From the NCBI RefSeq assembly GCF_001522545.3, contig NC_031770.1, forward strand, positions 3,842,281 to 3,906,280: DNA of 64,000 bases. Direction: 5' to 3'. The position numbers and the translations under genes were made by a program. Position 1 is the stretch's first letter. The number at the start of each line of letters is the position of its first letter. Of this stretch, positions 50,615 through 63,084 are shown in pieces. The notes below the pieces were generated by a model. It made no database searches, had not been told where the DNA came from, and saw only the letters and a program-made list of their open reading frames with translations. This DNA is from Parus major (taxonomy: Eukaryota; Chordata; Aves; Passeriformes; Paridae).

Positions 50615-52582
50615 CACTGCCTGGTCTCTTGGAAATGCTTCCACCTTCTACCCACTAAGCCACTTTATGTCACTATTGCTCCACGTACAAAACATGTCTG
50701 AAGCAGCATTAATTAAGCAGCAGGAGAGGATACACTTTCCAGTTTGTTATAGACTTCAGCCTCCCAGAAATGGGAACTCAGAATTGTCCTTGCATGGCTC
50801 ATTTTTTGTTGGGAACATCTCTCTCTGTGTTTACCAGCCAGGTGACTGATTTCCAAATGCAGGAGATGCCTGGTCACTTGTGTCCCCTGTGTCATTATTT
50901 CCTTTCAGACTGTGCTCCCTAGGCTTTAGCTGAAAGTAGATGTGCTGAGGAATGATCTCATTGACATTCTCTCCTTTCCCTCCATCTTTTGGGACAGTTG
51001 CTTAGCAGTCAGTGGGAAATGGTAACAAGCCAGTCCTCCCTCTCTGCAGTCAGGCTGTGGCCAATAAGTAATGTCATGCTTTCCAAGATAAGGGTAATAA
51101 AATCTCATGCTTGAGGGCATAAGACAATCATTGCAGACATCAAGCTGGAATCCCTCCCCAGATGTGCTCCAGCAGTGCACAGCTACCTCAGCCCACAGTC
51201 CTTGTGAGTCTCCCATAGAGCAACTTCTCTGTGCAAGGAAGGGCCCCTCACACAGTCTGTTCCCCATTTCTGCACCCCAAATCTTCCATGTGCTTACTTG
51301 TGCACAAAAGTAAATTTGGAAAAGCTGGGGGTTTTGGCCAGAACCTCACCTTGATGCCAGCTGTGCTATGGCTGTGCTGATATCTATTTACCATGGGCAT
51401 GCTGGGTTTTCCTCCTTCCTTGGAGGAAGCTACATAGCTACAGAAGTGATTTCTTAAAATTCCTGCTGTTGTGATGCAGCTGCAAGGAGGAAGTGTAGGT
51501 TTAAACCAGCTGTGTTTTTACCTCTGTCCTACATGCTTTACATTCAGGCTTGGTGGAAAAGAAATGTGTGCCCGAGAGAAAGCCTAGAGATTTAAATCAT
51601 CAGCTGATATAAATGGGCATCATTCCATTGATCCCAGTGCAATGACACTGGCCCCTGCCAGCTCAGGGTCTCTGTGGTGGGGGGAGAAGCTGAGGAAAAG
51701 CAACTGCAAGTCATGTTCATTCATTTGATTTAGCTTGGGAAGTAATGGAATATTTTCTCAAGCAACTTGAGTCCAGAAAAGGACTTGAGCACCCACAGCC
51801 TCTGGTTGGGAGCGTGGACTCCCCGAGAGTGCCTGGGAGCTGGGCAGAGGAAGTGCCCAGCCTGGCCTTTTGCAAAATGCCTCCTTCCGTGGGCATTGGG
51901 AGGGAACCTATGAGAAATAATGTGTTTTAGTGGCCTTCTGATAAAAGAAATGGGTGTGAAATGGTGCTTCCTTTTTAGATACAACACTCTCAGTTCTGGT
52001 GAGTGCTGTGTTTGCACAGTGAATCAGATTCATCACAGAATTACTGAGCAGCACCAATAAAGGAGAATCTCTAATTATGATTCAGTAGGAAAATATACAG
52101 AGCTTGATAACCCATGTAACTCCTCTGGCTGTGTGTGTGGTGCAGCAGTGTAGTTCAGTATCCTGAGCTCTAATGTGGAATATCTTCAGATTGGATTGGG
52201 TTTTCCCAGCTCTCTTCCTGTAGTAAGCTCAAGAGAGCAGCTATGTGTACTCTGAATTTTCCTCTTCTGAAGGGAGAGGTGCTGCCATGCCCCATGTACA
52301 TGACAGACTGCAGTGGGAATTGGGAATCAGTTGCTTAAGTGGAGGTTCTCAACCCTGAGCAGTTGATCTTTCTGTCCTAATCATTGTTGTATTTTATTAG
52401 CTGATTCTCCTACCACGTTCATTGATTTTGCTCAATTTTTGGGATAAGTACCTGTATCAATGGTAGAATTGTTTAGACCAATTAAACTAAATTAATTATG
52501 ATTACGTAAATATTATGGGGTTTTTTTTCCAAACTACAAGTATTGAATCCTTATATAGTCCAACACCGAAACACAGGCAGGA

Positions 52583-52623
52583 AATATAATATTTATATAT
52601 TTATAAATATATATATATATTTA
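52583..52623. repeat. AT-rich self-complementary tract
   Basis: The stretch is built of ATATTTATATATTTATAAAT and a terminal (AT)n run. It is largely palindromic and could extrude a hairpin. This is a simple repeat with no further context. Confidence 0.65.
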
Positions 52624-54577
52624 CTCTCTGTCAAGAGCTCTTGATAAATTAACTGAAAGGAAATAAAATGGATCTTCAACAGACCCTTAATAACAGAAAC
52701 TACAATCATCCATGTTCATAGAAGTAAACCAAACCCAAAAGTTTTAAAGTTTTCTTTTCCTCTTAGGAGTTACATTATCTGTGTTCCAATACTTGTACAG
52801 TAATAAGATAACTCTAGCACTCAGTAAGTGAACTTTAGTCTTGGGGAAAAGAAAATCACACAAAATCTAAAAGCGACTCTAAGCAAATATGAAACAAGTA
52901 AGAGCGTTATTGCCATCATTTGCAATCTCTCAGATTTAAAACAAAAAAATTCAGTGAGTCCAGTTCTTCCTAATTTGTAATAAAAACCAGTTACCAACTT
53001 TTCCCACCACCCTTCTGCAGTGTTTATTTGTTCCCTGTAATGTGAAATCTGACTGCTGGGTCACACCCCAGCCTCCAGTTGAGGACTCATTTACCTCTTG
53101 GATGACATAAGGCACAACTTGCAGTCTGTGTGGATTTAGAAGGAGTTTAGAGTGACAAGAATTATTTATACCAGCATGATGTTCTGTCTCACAAACTGTT
53201 GCAGCACAAAAGCCGGTGAAACACAGTGGCACAGCATAAGAAGTTTTATTTGCCACTCAGAGTGACCACCACTGCAGAAAATATCCTGTTTCTTGGTAAC
53301 TTCATTAAGGGTTAGCAAAGTGACCTCTGTTTACTCTTTTTTTTTTTTATCCTTCAGTTCCTTAGGCGGTGAGGCCATTTCTGTTAAACTCCAGCAGCAG
53401 ACTGACTGGGAAGTTTAGTGGAGCTGAGAGTGCCTCTACTCCCATTTATAAATAGCAGCATCTGTGCAGCAATGAGGAGCTCTATTGGAATGGGCCACGT
53501 TGTGAAAGTTTGGTCAGACAAGTGTGGCCCAGCATTTTCTTACAAGCATTACCTGTTTCTGTTAAGTAGCACTCTAGTGTTTCAAAACCAACAAATAAGG
53601 GATTGGGGTATTACAAGATACTCAGCTCCTGAAATCTCCCAGAGTTAAGGTGACCAGGTATTTTCATTATCCAGTTGTTCAACCTACCTAGTCCTTCCAG
53701 GCTCCTCTCTTTAGCTGTAGAAAAAAGAAATATGGCTCTTTTTAAAAGTAGTTATTTTTCAGTAAATTCACCCACACCAATAAACCAAAGAAAGCTGATG
53801 CAGTGTCAAGTGTCCACCCCATTTTGCCAAGGTACACAGTGCCATGTATTTACCCTGGGAGAGCCTCCTAATAGCAAATAATTCCATCCCCTCATTTTAC
53901 CCATGGCAAGGCTCAGAAGATAACCAGCTGTTAGCAGAGGAGCCATGGGGAGGGAGGTAGCCCCGGGTGCTCAGGATATAAAGATGTGTGTGTTAGTGCA
54001 GGGGAGCAGCCAGCTCTTTGCACTGCTCGCTACCTTGTGTTTTCAGCACCAGAGCTTGGCCCTGACTGCCTCCAATTCTGACAGCCAATTCCTGACCTTT
54101 CACTCTCTTATGATCACTGCTGGTTTGTGCAAGAAATTCAGTCTCCTTTCTTGTCCAAAATTTTTAAGCAAATACTGTTTGTATAATTGCCTCTGCAGTA
54201 TTGGCTTCTAGGAACCAAGAAAAATCTCACATCACCACTGTGTACAATTACATCATCTCAACATCACAGCTGCCAACTCTCACTCTTTGCTGGAGAGTCA
54301 TTATTTCTGCTTTAAAGCGATGGAGTGACCTCATGAGCTTCTGAAGAAAGCCCACAGCTGACTGCCTGCCATACCGACAGAATAAAGTGGTCAGATGGGA
54401 CTTGGGTTGATTAATGCTTCAATACAGAAGCACCTGTGCTCATGGCAAGAGATCAGGTCCTCTCCACTGGAGCAGATCCTAAATCTGAGATACTCTTCTG
54501 TGTCCTTTTAAGAGTGGTAGGCTGAGAATGGAAAGGAATAACTGTTGTTCACAGCTAATCTGGAATGTGTTTGGATT

Positions 54578-54600
54578 TAAAAAAAAAAAAACAAAAAAAA
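54578..54600. repeat. Interrupted poly-A tract
   Basis: An A-run broken once by C is followed by CCCGG. No retroposed body is visible upstream, so it is called only as low complexity. Confidence 0.6.
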
Positions 54601-57236
54601 CCCGGAAATCTGGTATCAGTTCAAGCTTCATTTTTATCTGAAACAAATCAAAATGTAACTGAAAACAAGAGCACACATAAAAATTACCAACCTGATTCTT
54701 ATTTACACTGCAGACTCTTTGCACCTCTCCAGCAATGTGAAAGGTCTTGGAGCATGGTTCAGTTATTTTTACACTTCCATGAAGGGCCTGTTTATTGACA
54801 TGGAGCTCAGAAATATTTATATGACTTCAGGATCTGCCTTTCAGAGCAGTGGAAAGTCAGCATTGTGTGATTGCTGGGCACTGTGCTTTGACTTAGGGTA
54901 TCCAATTGGACACTTGAGGGGAAAATTAGGGTCTGGACAATGGGTGGGTCAGAGGTTCAATAATGAAATGTGAGGTGCCTCATCAGCGGGTCATTTGTGT
55001 GAATCAAGGAGGTTTTGGTTATTGGCTGGAAGTGCAGGGGCCTTTCAAGTCCAGGTAAAAGCAAATGGTCTCTGGGCTGTGTCCATGGCCAGATGATCTC
55101 ATCCCAACTGGCAGCATTTGACAGCCCCACCCCTGTTTGATGCTGTAGCTCTCACTGAGCAACCTAAAGGTGCTACAAGATAATGAAGCACCCTCATGTC
55201 CTTGTGGGAGAAAACCTGCAGGTCAAGGTACTCAGCATCCCCAGTGGCACAGTGCATGGAAAAGCTTCCTTTGCTGTTGCCTTTTCTGTGTTATTCCGAG
55301 GACAAACAGGCACCATCAGGCTCCTGGGTGACTGAATGCTGCCTGCTGAAAGCTTGGAATTGGCTCAACCTTTACTAAAGGAATGGAAGAAAATGGAGAG
55401 GCAAAATGAGAAAGTGAAGGAGTGGTCTGGGAGAGACACAGTCATCACAAAGCCAGTGGGAAAAGAAGGGATTGATTATGTAGCTGCAAGAGGACCCTGC
55501 CAACCTGCAGGGCAAGGGGGAGAACCCGAGCTGGTGACAGCCCTTTCTTGGGCCATGCATGTGGTGTTTCCTTCTCCTGCTGCGCCAGTCCTGCTCTCCA
55601 GCTGAGACTGTGATTCTGCCATGGCCCAGGTTCCCTCAGTCAGCTGCCTCCCACTGCCTGGGACACAAACAGTTCCTCGGTATAACCTGGCCTGCATCTG
55701 CCATACATTTCTTTTTTCATGTTCTATCAGCTGTCATGCACTTTCTTAACGCATAAATTCATTGCAGGAGAATTTAACTTTCCAGTTTTAAATGAGTGTA
55801 GAGAAAACCTGGAAAACACCAGATGTTTTAAAACTTACTCAGAATGAAATAAAAAGACACAAAGTCAATGTCTTAAAAAGTCCTGAGCACTATTTGAGGA
55901 ATGTTGGAGAGGAAAAAAGATGGAGATGTTCAGATTATTGCCAACACAAAGTACTTGACGCCGTTATGCAACATCTAACACAGCAGAGCCTTGCTCAAGT
56001 GTTTTTTCACATTTTTACTTCACTTTTCTACTGCAGCACCAATATTTGAATTTGTGCAGCACAGAGGAGGTCAAAAGCAAGAACAAGTTCATACCTTCTG
56101 GCCAAGCCAAGAATGTTTTCCAGCTCTCCCCTTCCCCAAAGGAGCCAAACCACTAGCAAATCACAGCTTCAAAAATGTTTGACTAAAACAACAGATTTAT
56201 GAATCAATATTAAAAATAGACCTCAAGAACTGGACTTAAAAAAAAATAATCCTGCTGCCCCAAATTTCCTGTCACTCTTGGATGTTGTATTAAATTTTGA
56301 TATGAAATGTATTTTCCTGAATTGGAATTTGTCCTTAAATTACTTATGAACAATGAACTCTTTCAAGAAAAATAACTGCTTCCTTATCACAAGAATTAAT
56401 GCTGTGGTTTTTTTCTAAGTGAGTTTCCACAGCTTATCAAATCCTTTCGTTCCTCTTAGTTGGAGGGGAACTGAAAAATGTCTATCAGTTAATTCTCTTC
56501 AATTTCATGATTTAAAATCAGGTAATATTCCACATTTTACTTTGTTCAAAGTGGCTACAGGCCACTATTCATTCTTGTTCTCCCTTGTAATAGCTTTAAC
56601 CCAGAGAAACTCAAATCTCTTTTTTTTCACTCATTTTACAGCTGCTTTGACTATGGAACCACATTAACGCCATTTGTCCCAAAGTTCTTTTGCAGCCAGT
56701 TTGGCTCTGCAGGATCCCGGTGTGGCTGTGACGTGACTTTGCCACTGAAGCACTGCCACCTGTGGGTGAATCCCAGCCCTGATTCCCCACGGCAGGGGTA
56801 GCAGGAGGGAAAGATTCTCAGAGTGATAAAAATGTCTGTTCTGCACCATTTCAAAGCTCAGTCATGCTCACTTGGGAGTGCCAAATTAGTTTTGTGTGCA
56901 AAAGGGACATTTCAACCCTTTGGCCCTCAGACTGATGCTGCTTTAATGCTAATAAGATTAGTTTAAGCTATAGCTAATGAAAGAGTAGCATAGCACACTG
57001 TTCAGATGGAAGGTGCCACCAGTGGCCTTGGCTTCTGGCATGCCTTGAAGGTCAGAGCTCCAGGGCCTTTTCATACAGACATGGTACATTACACAGGTTC
57101 CTGGTGGTGCCTTGCAGAGGACAGAGCTTGGATCTGGCACCTTGTCACAAGAGCACCAGGTTATTTCTGCAGTGCTGGCAAGAAGAGAAATGGTTCCTGA
57201 ACCCTTGATCCAAACCCAATGGCAATCAACAGAACA

Positions 57237-57332
57237 TTGAATCTTTTCTTTGGTGAACTCTGGAATTTCTCCCAAGCCCTGCTTTTGAATATTTTCTTTG
57301 GTGGACTCTGCAAGTTCTCCCAAGCCCTGGTT
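57237..57332 (-). repeat. 48-bp tandem duplication, in frame on the minus strand
   Basis: Two adjacent 48-base copies share TTGAAT(C/A)TTTTCTTTGGTG on the plus strand, then GACTC or AACTC, then TTCTCCCAAGCCCTG. Because 48 is a multiple of three, the minus strand stays open through both copies. They give two 16-residue repeats of the pattern QGLGE..E.TKE.IQ. They lie in a 134-codon minus frame (56958-57362) that starts at TTG, with its first ATG six codons later. I recognise no family. It could be a chance open frame, part of an unrecognised repeat, or a small exon. Confidence 0.75.
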
Positions 57333-59549
57333 CCCAAATAACATTAAATTTCCTGAGTTCAAACCAGACCCAGAGCTTAATCAAATAAACCATTTGATCC
57401 CACAAGAGATCTGGAGTGTGGTGTAAGACACAGACCTGCCCTGCTTGGCAGTGGTGGTGCTGAAGACATATCCCAGAGCATGGTCCACATTCACTGCTGG
57501 ATGAAGTGTGAGTGGATTTCAAAGGCTCTTCCTATCAGGATTCAGAGAGGAGGATGAGCAAGGGATGAGTGTGAAAGATGGGAGTCATCAGTGTACAGAG
57601 CCCAAGGAACAGCACTGGTCATGTTGAGTCTTGCTTTTAAAGCCACACAGGTTTTTTTGTGAGGCCATGCTTTCTTGGTGATGGGCAGAATGGTTGATTA
57701 GAGGAATATGAAAATCTGATGATGAGGAGTCACCTCATTTTGAAGATGTCTGTATTTAAACTCTGTGGAATCCTTGGAAGAGTCAATGACTACAAGAAAA
57801 TCATCATGTGAAGTTTAGGTGAACTGCACAATTTGTAGTTCAGGTAATCATTGAAGCACAATTTTATTGGCTTCAGGAACTGCAAGAATATATCCTAAAG
57901 TAGTTGTTTCTTCTACTGGAGCTAACAGCTATGAACCATATCAACTGTGTCATTATATATTGTTCATCATTTCTGGGACCCTGAGAAATACAGGTATGTC
58001 ATCAGAGTGAATATGTATAGTTCCATAAAATAATATGTTCTTTGTACTTTCACTTATGCAAAAAACCTTGGTTTTCCTTAATACTGTTGAAGTATGTGCC
58101 TGAATAAGATGTCATTTGTAAAGCTGAAAGCAGATATCTACAGCAAGTATTTAAAAAGAAAAATTGGACTTCCTAATTTGTATAAAAGGGAAACCCATTA
58201 AAAGGGTACAAAGGATAATGCTCAGATTATTTTTCAAACAATGGACAACTTGCATAATCCCATTATGAACAGTATACATTTCACAGCCCATCTGGCAGAC
58301 AATAAACTTTGGGTCTCTGTGGGTTAGAAACGCTGGCTATTGTACTGCCAAAAAGAAACACTCTGCACATATGGCATTGGGTGGAAAAGCAGTCACGGCA
58401 TGTCTCACCCCAAACATCCATTATGTTTGTTAGTTTTATGCTTTCTGCAAGATAATGTGTATTTAGTAACTGCTAAGCAGATCTATGTGAGTACTCAGCA
58501 TTGAGTACCTGCTGCTGAAGTGGCAGGATCTTGCCATGCTGGACTGCCACAAAGGCACTGTATAGAACATCAGGCTAATGAACTTGCTCTTCCTGGAGTT
58601 GTCTGAGCACTCCTAAAGAGATTTTGCTTGGAAGAGCCAGTCAGACAAGGGAAAGGCAGAAGCTGGAGTCATCAGAACATGGCTCCTTTGGTTGTGGAAT
58701 ATTTTGATGTCCTTAAAAACAAGATGTGCAGTGTTGCTATTACATCTCAGTTCAACCACTGGAAGTCTTGTGTATCACATTATTGATTGCTGCTGTCTTC
58801 CAAGAGCTCAGAGCTGTAACCTCCTGGAAGTTCAGCATTAGTTCACATCACCTGAGGATGTGACACAGGGTAATTGTCCACACCTGTAATTTGCTTTCCA
58901 AAACATCTGGATGTGCTGGAGACAGGCTTCGCTGCTACTTTCCATGTGAGGAGTGGAAGGTGTGACCCTTTCCAGGATCCATTACAGGATGGGGTGTGCC
59001 ATGTAGCCAGTGCTGGTACGTATGAGTATCAGGCTTCATTTCAGATCTCTCTGAACCCCTATTACTTATGGCACCAGGTGTTCCAGCTTCAGTGTGAGCA
59101 AAGAGGGAGCATCTGCAAACATGTTATTTCCACACCTTGGAGAGTCAGAAAACCTGGGGCTTAGCTGAAGAGTTCATGAAAGTAGCAGGCAAACTGAGTG
59201 CCGTCATGTTGATGGGCTTTTTTTCCCATATCTCGACTCATTCAACTCCTGGGGGTGTGTGACAACCAGCAGAACAGACAGTGCCAGAAAGAAACACATT
59301 TCTACACTCAGCTGTCTTTACGATATGATTAACATTGCCTGTTGTGGCATCACTGCAGTATGAGCACCTTACTTGGTTTTACCAATTCCATACTTGTACT
59401 TAGAGTGGAAAAAGTAAATTTGAAGTGGATTAAAACCTCCTGTCTTCTGCTCCCTTCTGATTTCATTCTGTTTAAATATTTCTGAGTGCTGAGTAGCTGA
59501 GCCTTCATGATTGCAGCACCATGGTATTCCTCTGAGGCAGAGAATTACC
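57333..59549. other. Unique non-coding DNA, no gene seen
   Basis: A 96-codon plus frame at 58874-59164 and a 98-codon minus frame at 57226-57522 are the largest. Neither has a recognisable domain. There is no repeat apart from the neighbouring 48-bp duplication. Confidence 0.5.
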
Positions 59550-59690
59550 ACTGCGTTTTGTAGCTGGAGAGTTAAGGCAGAGCAAGGATCTCTGTGACCT
59601 GTTGAGGGTTACTCTGGTACCCTGAGACAGAATCAAACTCCACATTTGCATGTCCCAACTCCTGTTTCACTCATTGACTCGCCTGTCCTG
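59550..59690 (+). mobile_element. MIR-like ancient SINE remnant
   Basis: TTGTAGCTGGAGAGTTAAGG, then GCAGAGCAAGGATCTCTGTG, then ACCTGTTGAGGGTTACTCTG, then GAGACAGAATCAAACTCCAC form the order expected of a diverged MIR. The expected blocks are 'ACTGAGGCACAGAGAGGTTAA', 'GTGACTTGCCCAAGGTCAC' and 'GGCAGAGCCGGGATTCGAACC'. A TGTCCCAACTCCTGTTTCAC end also resembles its 3' part. Confidence 0.45.
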
Positions 59691-62600
59691 AGGTGCCCTT
59701 CCTTTTCTACCCATCTGGGCAGTGCTAGGAGGGCTTCCTGTGGCAAACAAAAGCTAATGAAGCTCAGTAGCTGCATGTGGGTATTATTTGCTTGAGGTGA
59801 GAGGAGAATTTTCCAAGTGTCTGAAACTGGCACACTGATGAAAACAAGCAAGATTATTTTATGACTAGAAAAGTATTTAAATCTTTGCTTTAGTGGAGGA
59901 GTTTCAAAGGATTGTCATGAAAGAGTAGGAAGCATGGTTTCCTGCTTCTGTAATTTTGTTGTTCTTTATAGTTGATTAGAAGTTGAAGAGAGATCTGAGA
60001 AGCTTGTTGGAACTTCCTTTTTGTGGAGATCCACAGCTGATTGCTTGTAGGACATCCATTTGCAGCTGTCTTCTCAGCGATGTTGCTGTTGGGAAGCTGA
60101 TAGGCTTTTGTGAGCTTTAAGTTTCTGAAAAACTCAAATGTCACTTTGCAAGCTCTGCAATGTTCCAGCTCTCTTTTATCATGGCACCTTTGATCTGCAG
60201 CTTGTGCCTTCAGCACACAGGTTGGGCTTTTAGTACTTGTACTTTATATTTTCTGTGTCCCATGCAAAACCCTGCAGTGAGCTTGGCACTTTCATCAACA
60301 CAGATGACAGTGACAGACCTGGGAGCAAGATTAGAATATGGGCTTTGGGTTGATGTGGGATAGTCACACTTTGGGTGGAAGTTAAATCATTCCAGCCTGG
60401 CTTGTCCTGCTCTATCCTTTTACAATTCTTCATCTAAAAGCAAGGCCAATTCCCCAAGACTCCCTGGGTGAGAGCTGTGCTGTGATGTAGGATCATTAGG
60501 ACACAACTCATGTCTAGACCAAACTCAGGTCCTGCTCACCAGAGGTAGTGAGGTTATATCCTGAACTCCCATCTTCAGCAGAAGCTTGAGTCTGTGCTCC
60601 TGGAAATTCAAAGATATCTCATATTTGAGAAAAAATCCATCTCATCTCAGCAAGTTAATAAGTGGGAAACACCTTCCATAGACACTTCATTGAAAAACAG
60701 GGATTTGATGCAAATGATGTCTTTGATTGCAAGCCTGAGTATTAGAAGTCATAAACAGCTACCACAGTCCCATATTAAATACAGAGCAGCTGATGGTCTC
60801 CCTCAGATTGCATCCAGAGGACATTAATTCTGCCTCTAGATTGTGAAAAAGCACCTCCCCTTTCCTCAGTATTTGAATTGTTTTGTACAATAATATGCAA
60901 AAGGCTGTTTTCTCTAGTTTGCTGATAAATCCATTTTTCTTCATGTCAAGATCCAGAAAATGAGGATGACAAATGCTGCCTCCCAGGAGCTCATATGCAA
61001 ATGCTTTCCCATTTGATTTAGGGGGAGTTTCACTACAGAAAAGCTGCTGAGTGCACAGCTCCTGTTAGCTCAGGAAAGGTAGCAGCCTTTCAACAGAATG
61101 AAGGGAAGTGGCTTTAAAAGACATTATGTGGCCTTGTGACTGGAGAAAACCAACTGATCTTTCTAAATTGTTCTTTTAATTCAAATCCACTGAAGAAATG
61201 GAGTGGCTCTCGCTGATATTTTTCTTTGAATCTCGTCCACATGAATGAGGGCAGCTTTATTGTGCAAGAGTGTCCTGGCTGTAGAAATCACATATGCAAA
61301 ATGAGTCCTTCTGTTTTGCATCTCCCAAAGGGTTGAGCCATCAGGTTGTCTGGTCCCAACTAGCAGGGGGAGTCCCACAGGAGCTGCTTGTGGGCCAGAT
61401 GTCCTCACTCTGCCAGTAGCCACTAATCTGACTTTGGGTGTTCTCCTGCAGTGTTCCCCAAGAGTCAGCGTGGTTAGCAATGATTTCCACAGAAGGAGAA
61501 GAATCTAGAACTGTGGCTTTTAACTTGCCACCCACATTATCCTGGGGAAGAGGCGGTTTGAAGCTGACAAACCTCCCTTGTGAGAAGATCTTCGCTCTGG
61601 GCTCGCTGCTGCCAGATGTTTCCTGGGTCCCTTGCCTTGCTGCATCTGCTGCTCCTCGTGCATACAGACTGAGCTCTGCAGGCAGGGATGCCCTGGTCCT
61701 GCCTAGTCCCCCTAGGGCCTACCACAGTATAAATCACTTTAGCTGTCATGGGAATGATTCTGGGTGAGGATGCACGAACAACCAGCAGAATCCAGCTGGC
61801 TCCTTTACACACATGTGTGTTCTCCAGAGCGGTAGAAATTAAGCAATTGAAGCTGCAGATGCTTATGAATACTTTGATTACCCACAGGAAGCACTAGATC
61901 TATAGAATAAATCTGTGTGGTAATTTCTTTTCAGACTAAAAGGGATATTGAAGTCAGGAACAAACTTGCAGTTGTTGGGAATATTCTGTGAATGGGTAAG
62001 AGCTGTTGTTTTTGGCAGTAGTTACAGACATCTTAGGATGGTAACTGCTGGATCACTGATAATACTCAGGCAGCATTCCTGCTCATTACTAGCAGGGATT
62101 TGGATCACTGCTTTCTTCTCAGAAAGTGATTATTCCAAACAACAGAAGGTTTTGAAATATGTCACTTCAGCATGCTGTGTTTATCTCAGGAAATAGTATG
62201 TTTGATCATTCTACTTAAAATAGCAGCAAGTTGTTCAGCAACATGTGGTTCAAAGGTCGAGTGTACTGCAAGTATCACCTTTTTTAATGCAGCCTTTGAG
62301 ATTTCACTGTGGCTGGTAAGAAAATGGGAAAGTAGAAGCAGGAGATGACTAAGGCAGCAGATAACTTAAAAAGGCCACAGAGTTTAGTTGGAAATGGTGC
62401 AGTTGGCAGGTACATGTTGTACCTTATAGGTGTTTTCAGCCCTGCCTGAGGTCTGCCTGGCATTAGTTTCAAACTCCAACCATGCCATTATGGTGGGGGA
62501 TCTGATATGCAAGAACAATGTTTAAAAAAGCACCTTCCTTTTATTTTTCAAAGTGACTTAGAGATGCAGGTATTTCAGTCTGATTGGCAAGATGTAGAGG

Positions 62601-63016
62601 AGATCAGACTTTTTTTTTGAGAGGTGTTTTTTCAAAAGAATGAGACATTTCCTTGAAGTTAAAATCTTTTGGAATAATGAGTCAGTTTGAATGTTGGGGG
62701 CTTTTTAGATTTTTTTAAAAGAAAACTCAGTTATGCCAGCTACAAACATTACGATTGATCTGTTGAGGATGGGGGAGGAGATGGGAGGACATTTGAGTCC
62801 TATTTTTTGTTTGGTTTTGGGACTGGCTTAAGGGCTGAGTGTGCTGAAGGTGTTGCTTGAAATATATCAAGAAAATTAATCTAGGCCAGAGGGAGCTATT
62901 CTTCATCTGGTTCTTCTGATCAGGCGCTTCTCAAATGCCTTTGCTCACCTGACAGAGTGAGGACTGAGCTTGGACCATGACTCTACTGTTAAAAGAGACA
63001 AGGCATGGATGCTGGG
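59691..63016. other. Unique non-coding DNA, no gene seen
   Basis: A 109-codon plus frame at 61438-61767 opens at GTG and overlaps a pyrimidine-rich TTCTCCTGCAG, which resembles a splice acceptor, at 61441-61451. No protein family is recognisable, so it is mentioned only as a weak exon candidate. The rest shows no repeat or gene. Confidence 0.45.
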
Positions 63017-63084
63017 ATTTTTTTTTGTTTGTTTGTTTTTGTTTGTTTCTGTTTTTTAAAAATTTTTATTTTGGTTTTTTTTTG
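63017..63084. repeat. GTTT / poly-T simple repeat
   Basis: T-runs alternate with GTTTGTTTGTTTTTGTTTG and TATTTTGG units over about 68 bases. Opposite-strand open frames here are Lys/Gln/Thr-rich artefacts of the repeat. Confidence 0.8.

Larger units (their letters stand above)
50615..57236. other. Unique non-coding DNA, no gene seen
   Basis: Open frames are 113 codons or fewer and none is recognisable. The AT-rich tract at 52583-52623 and the A-rich tract at 54578-54600 are listed separately. A T12-type run lies near 53337-53349. Confidence 0.5.
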
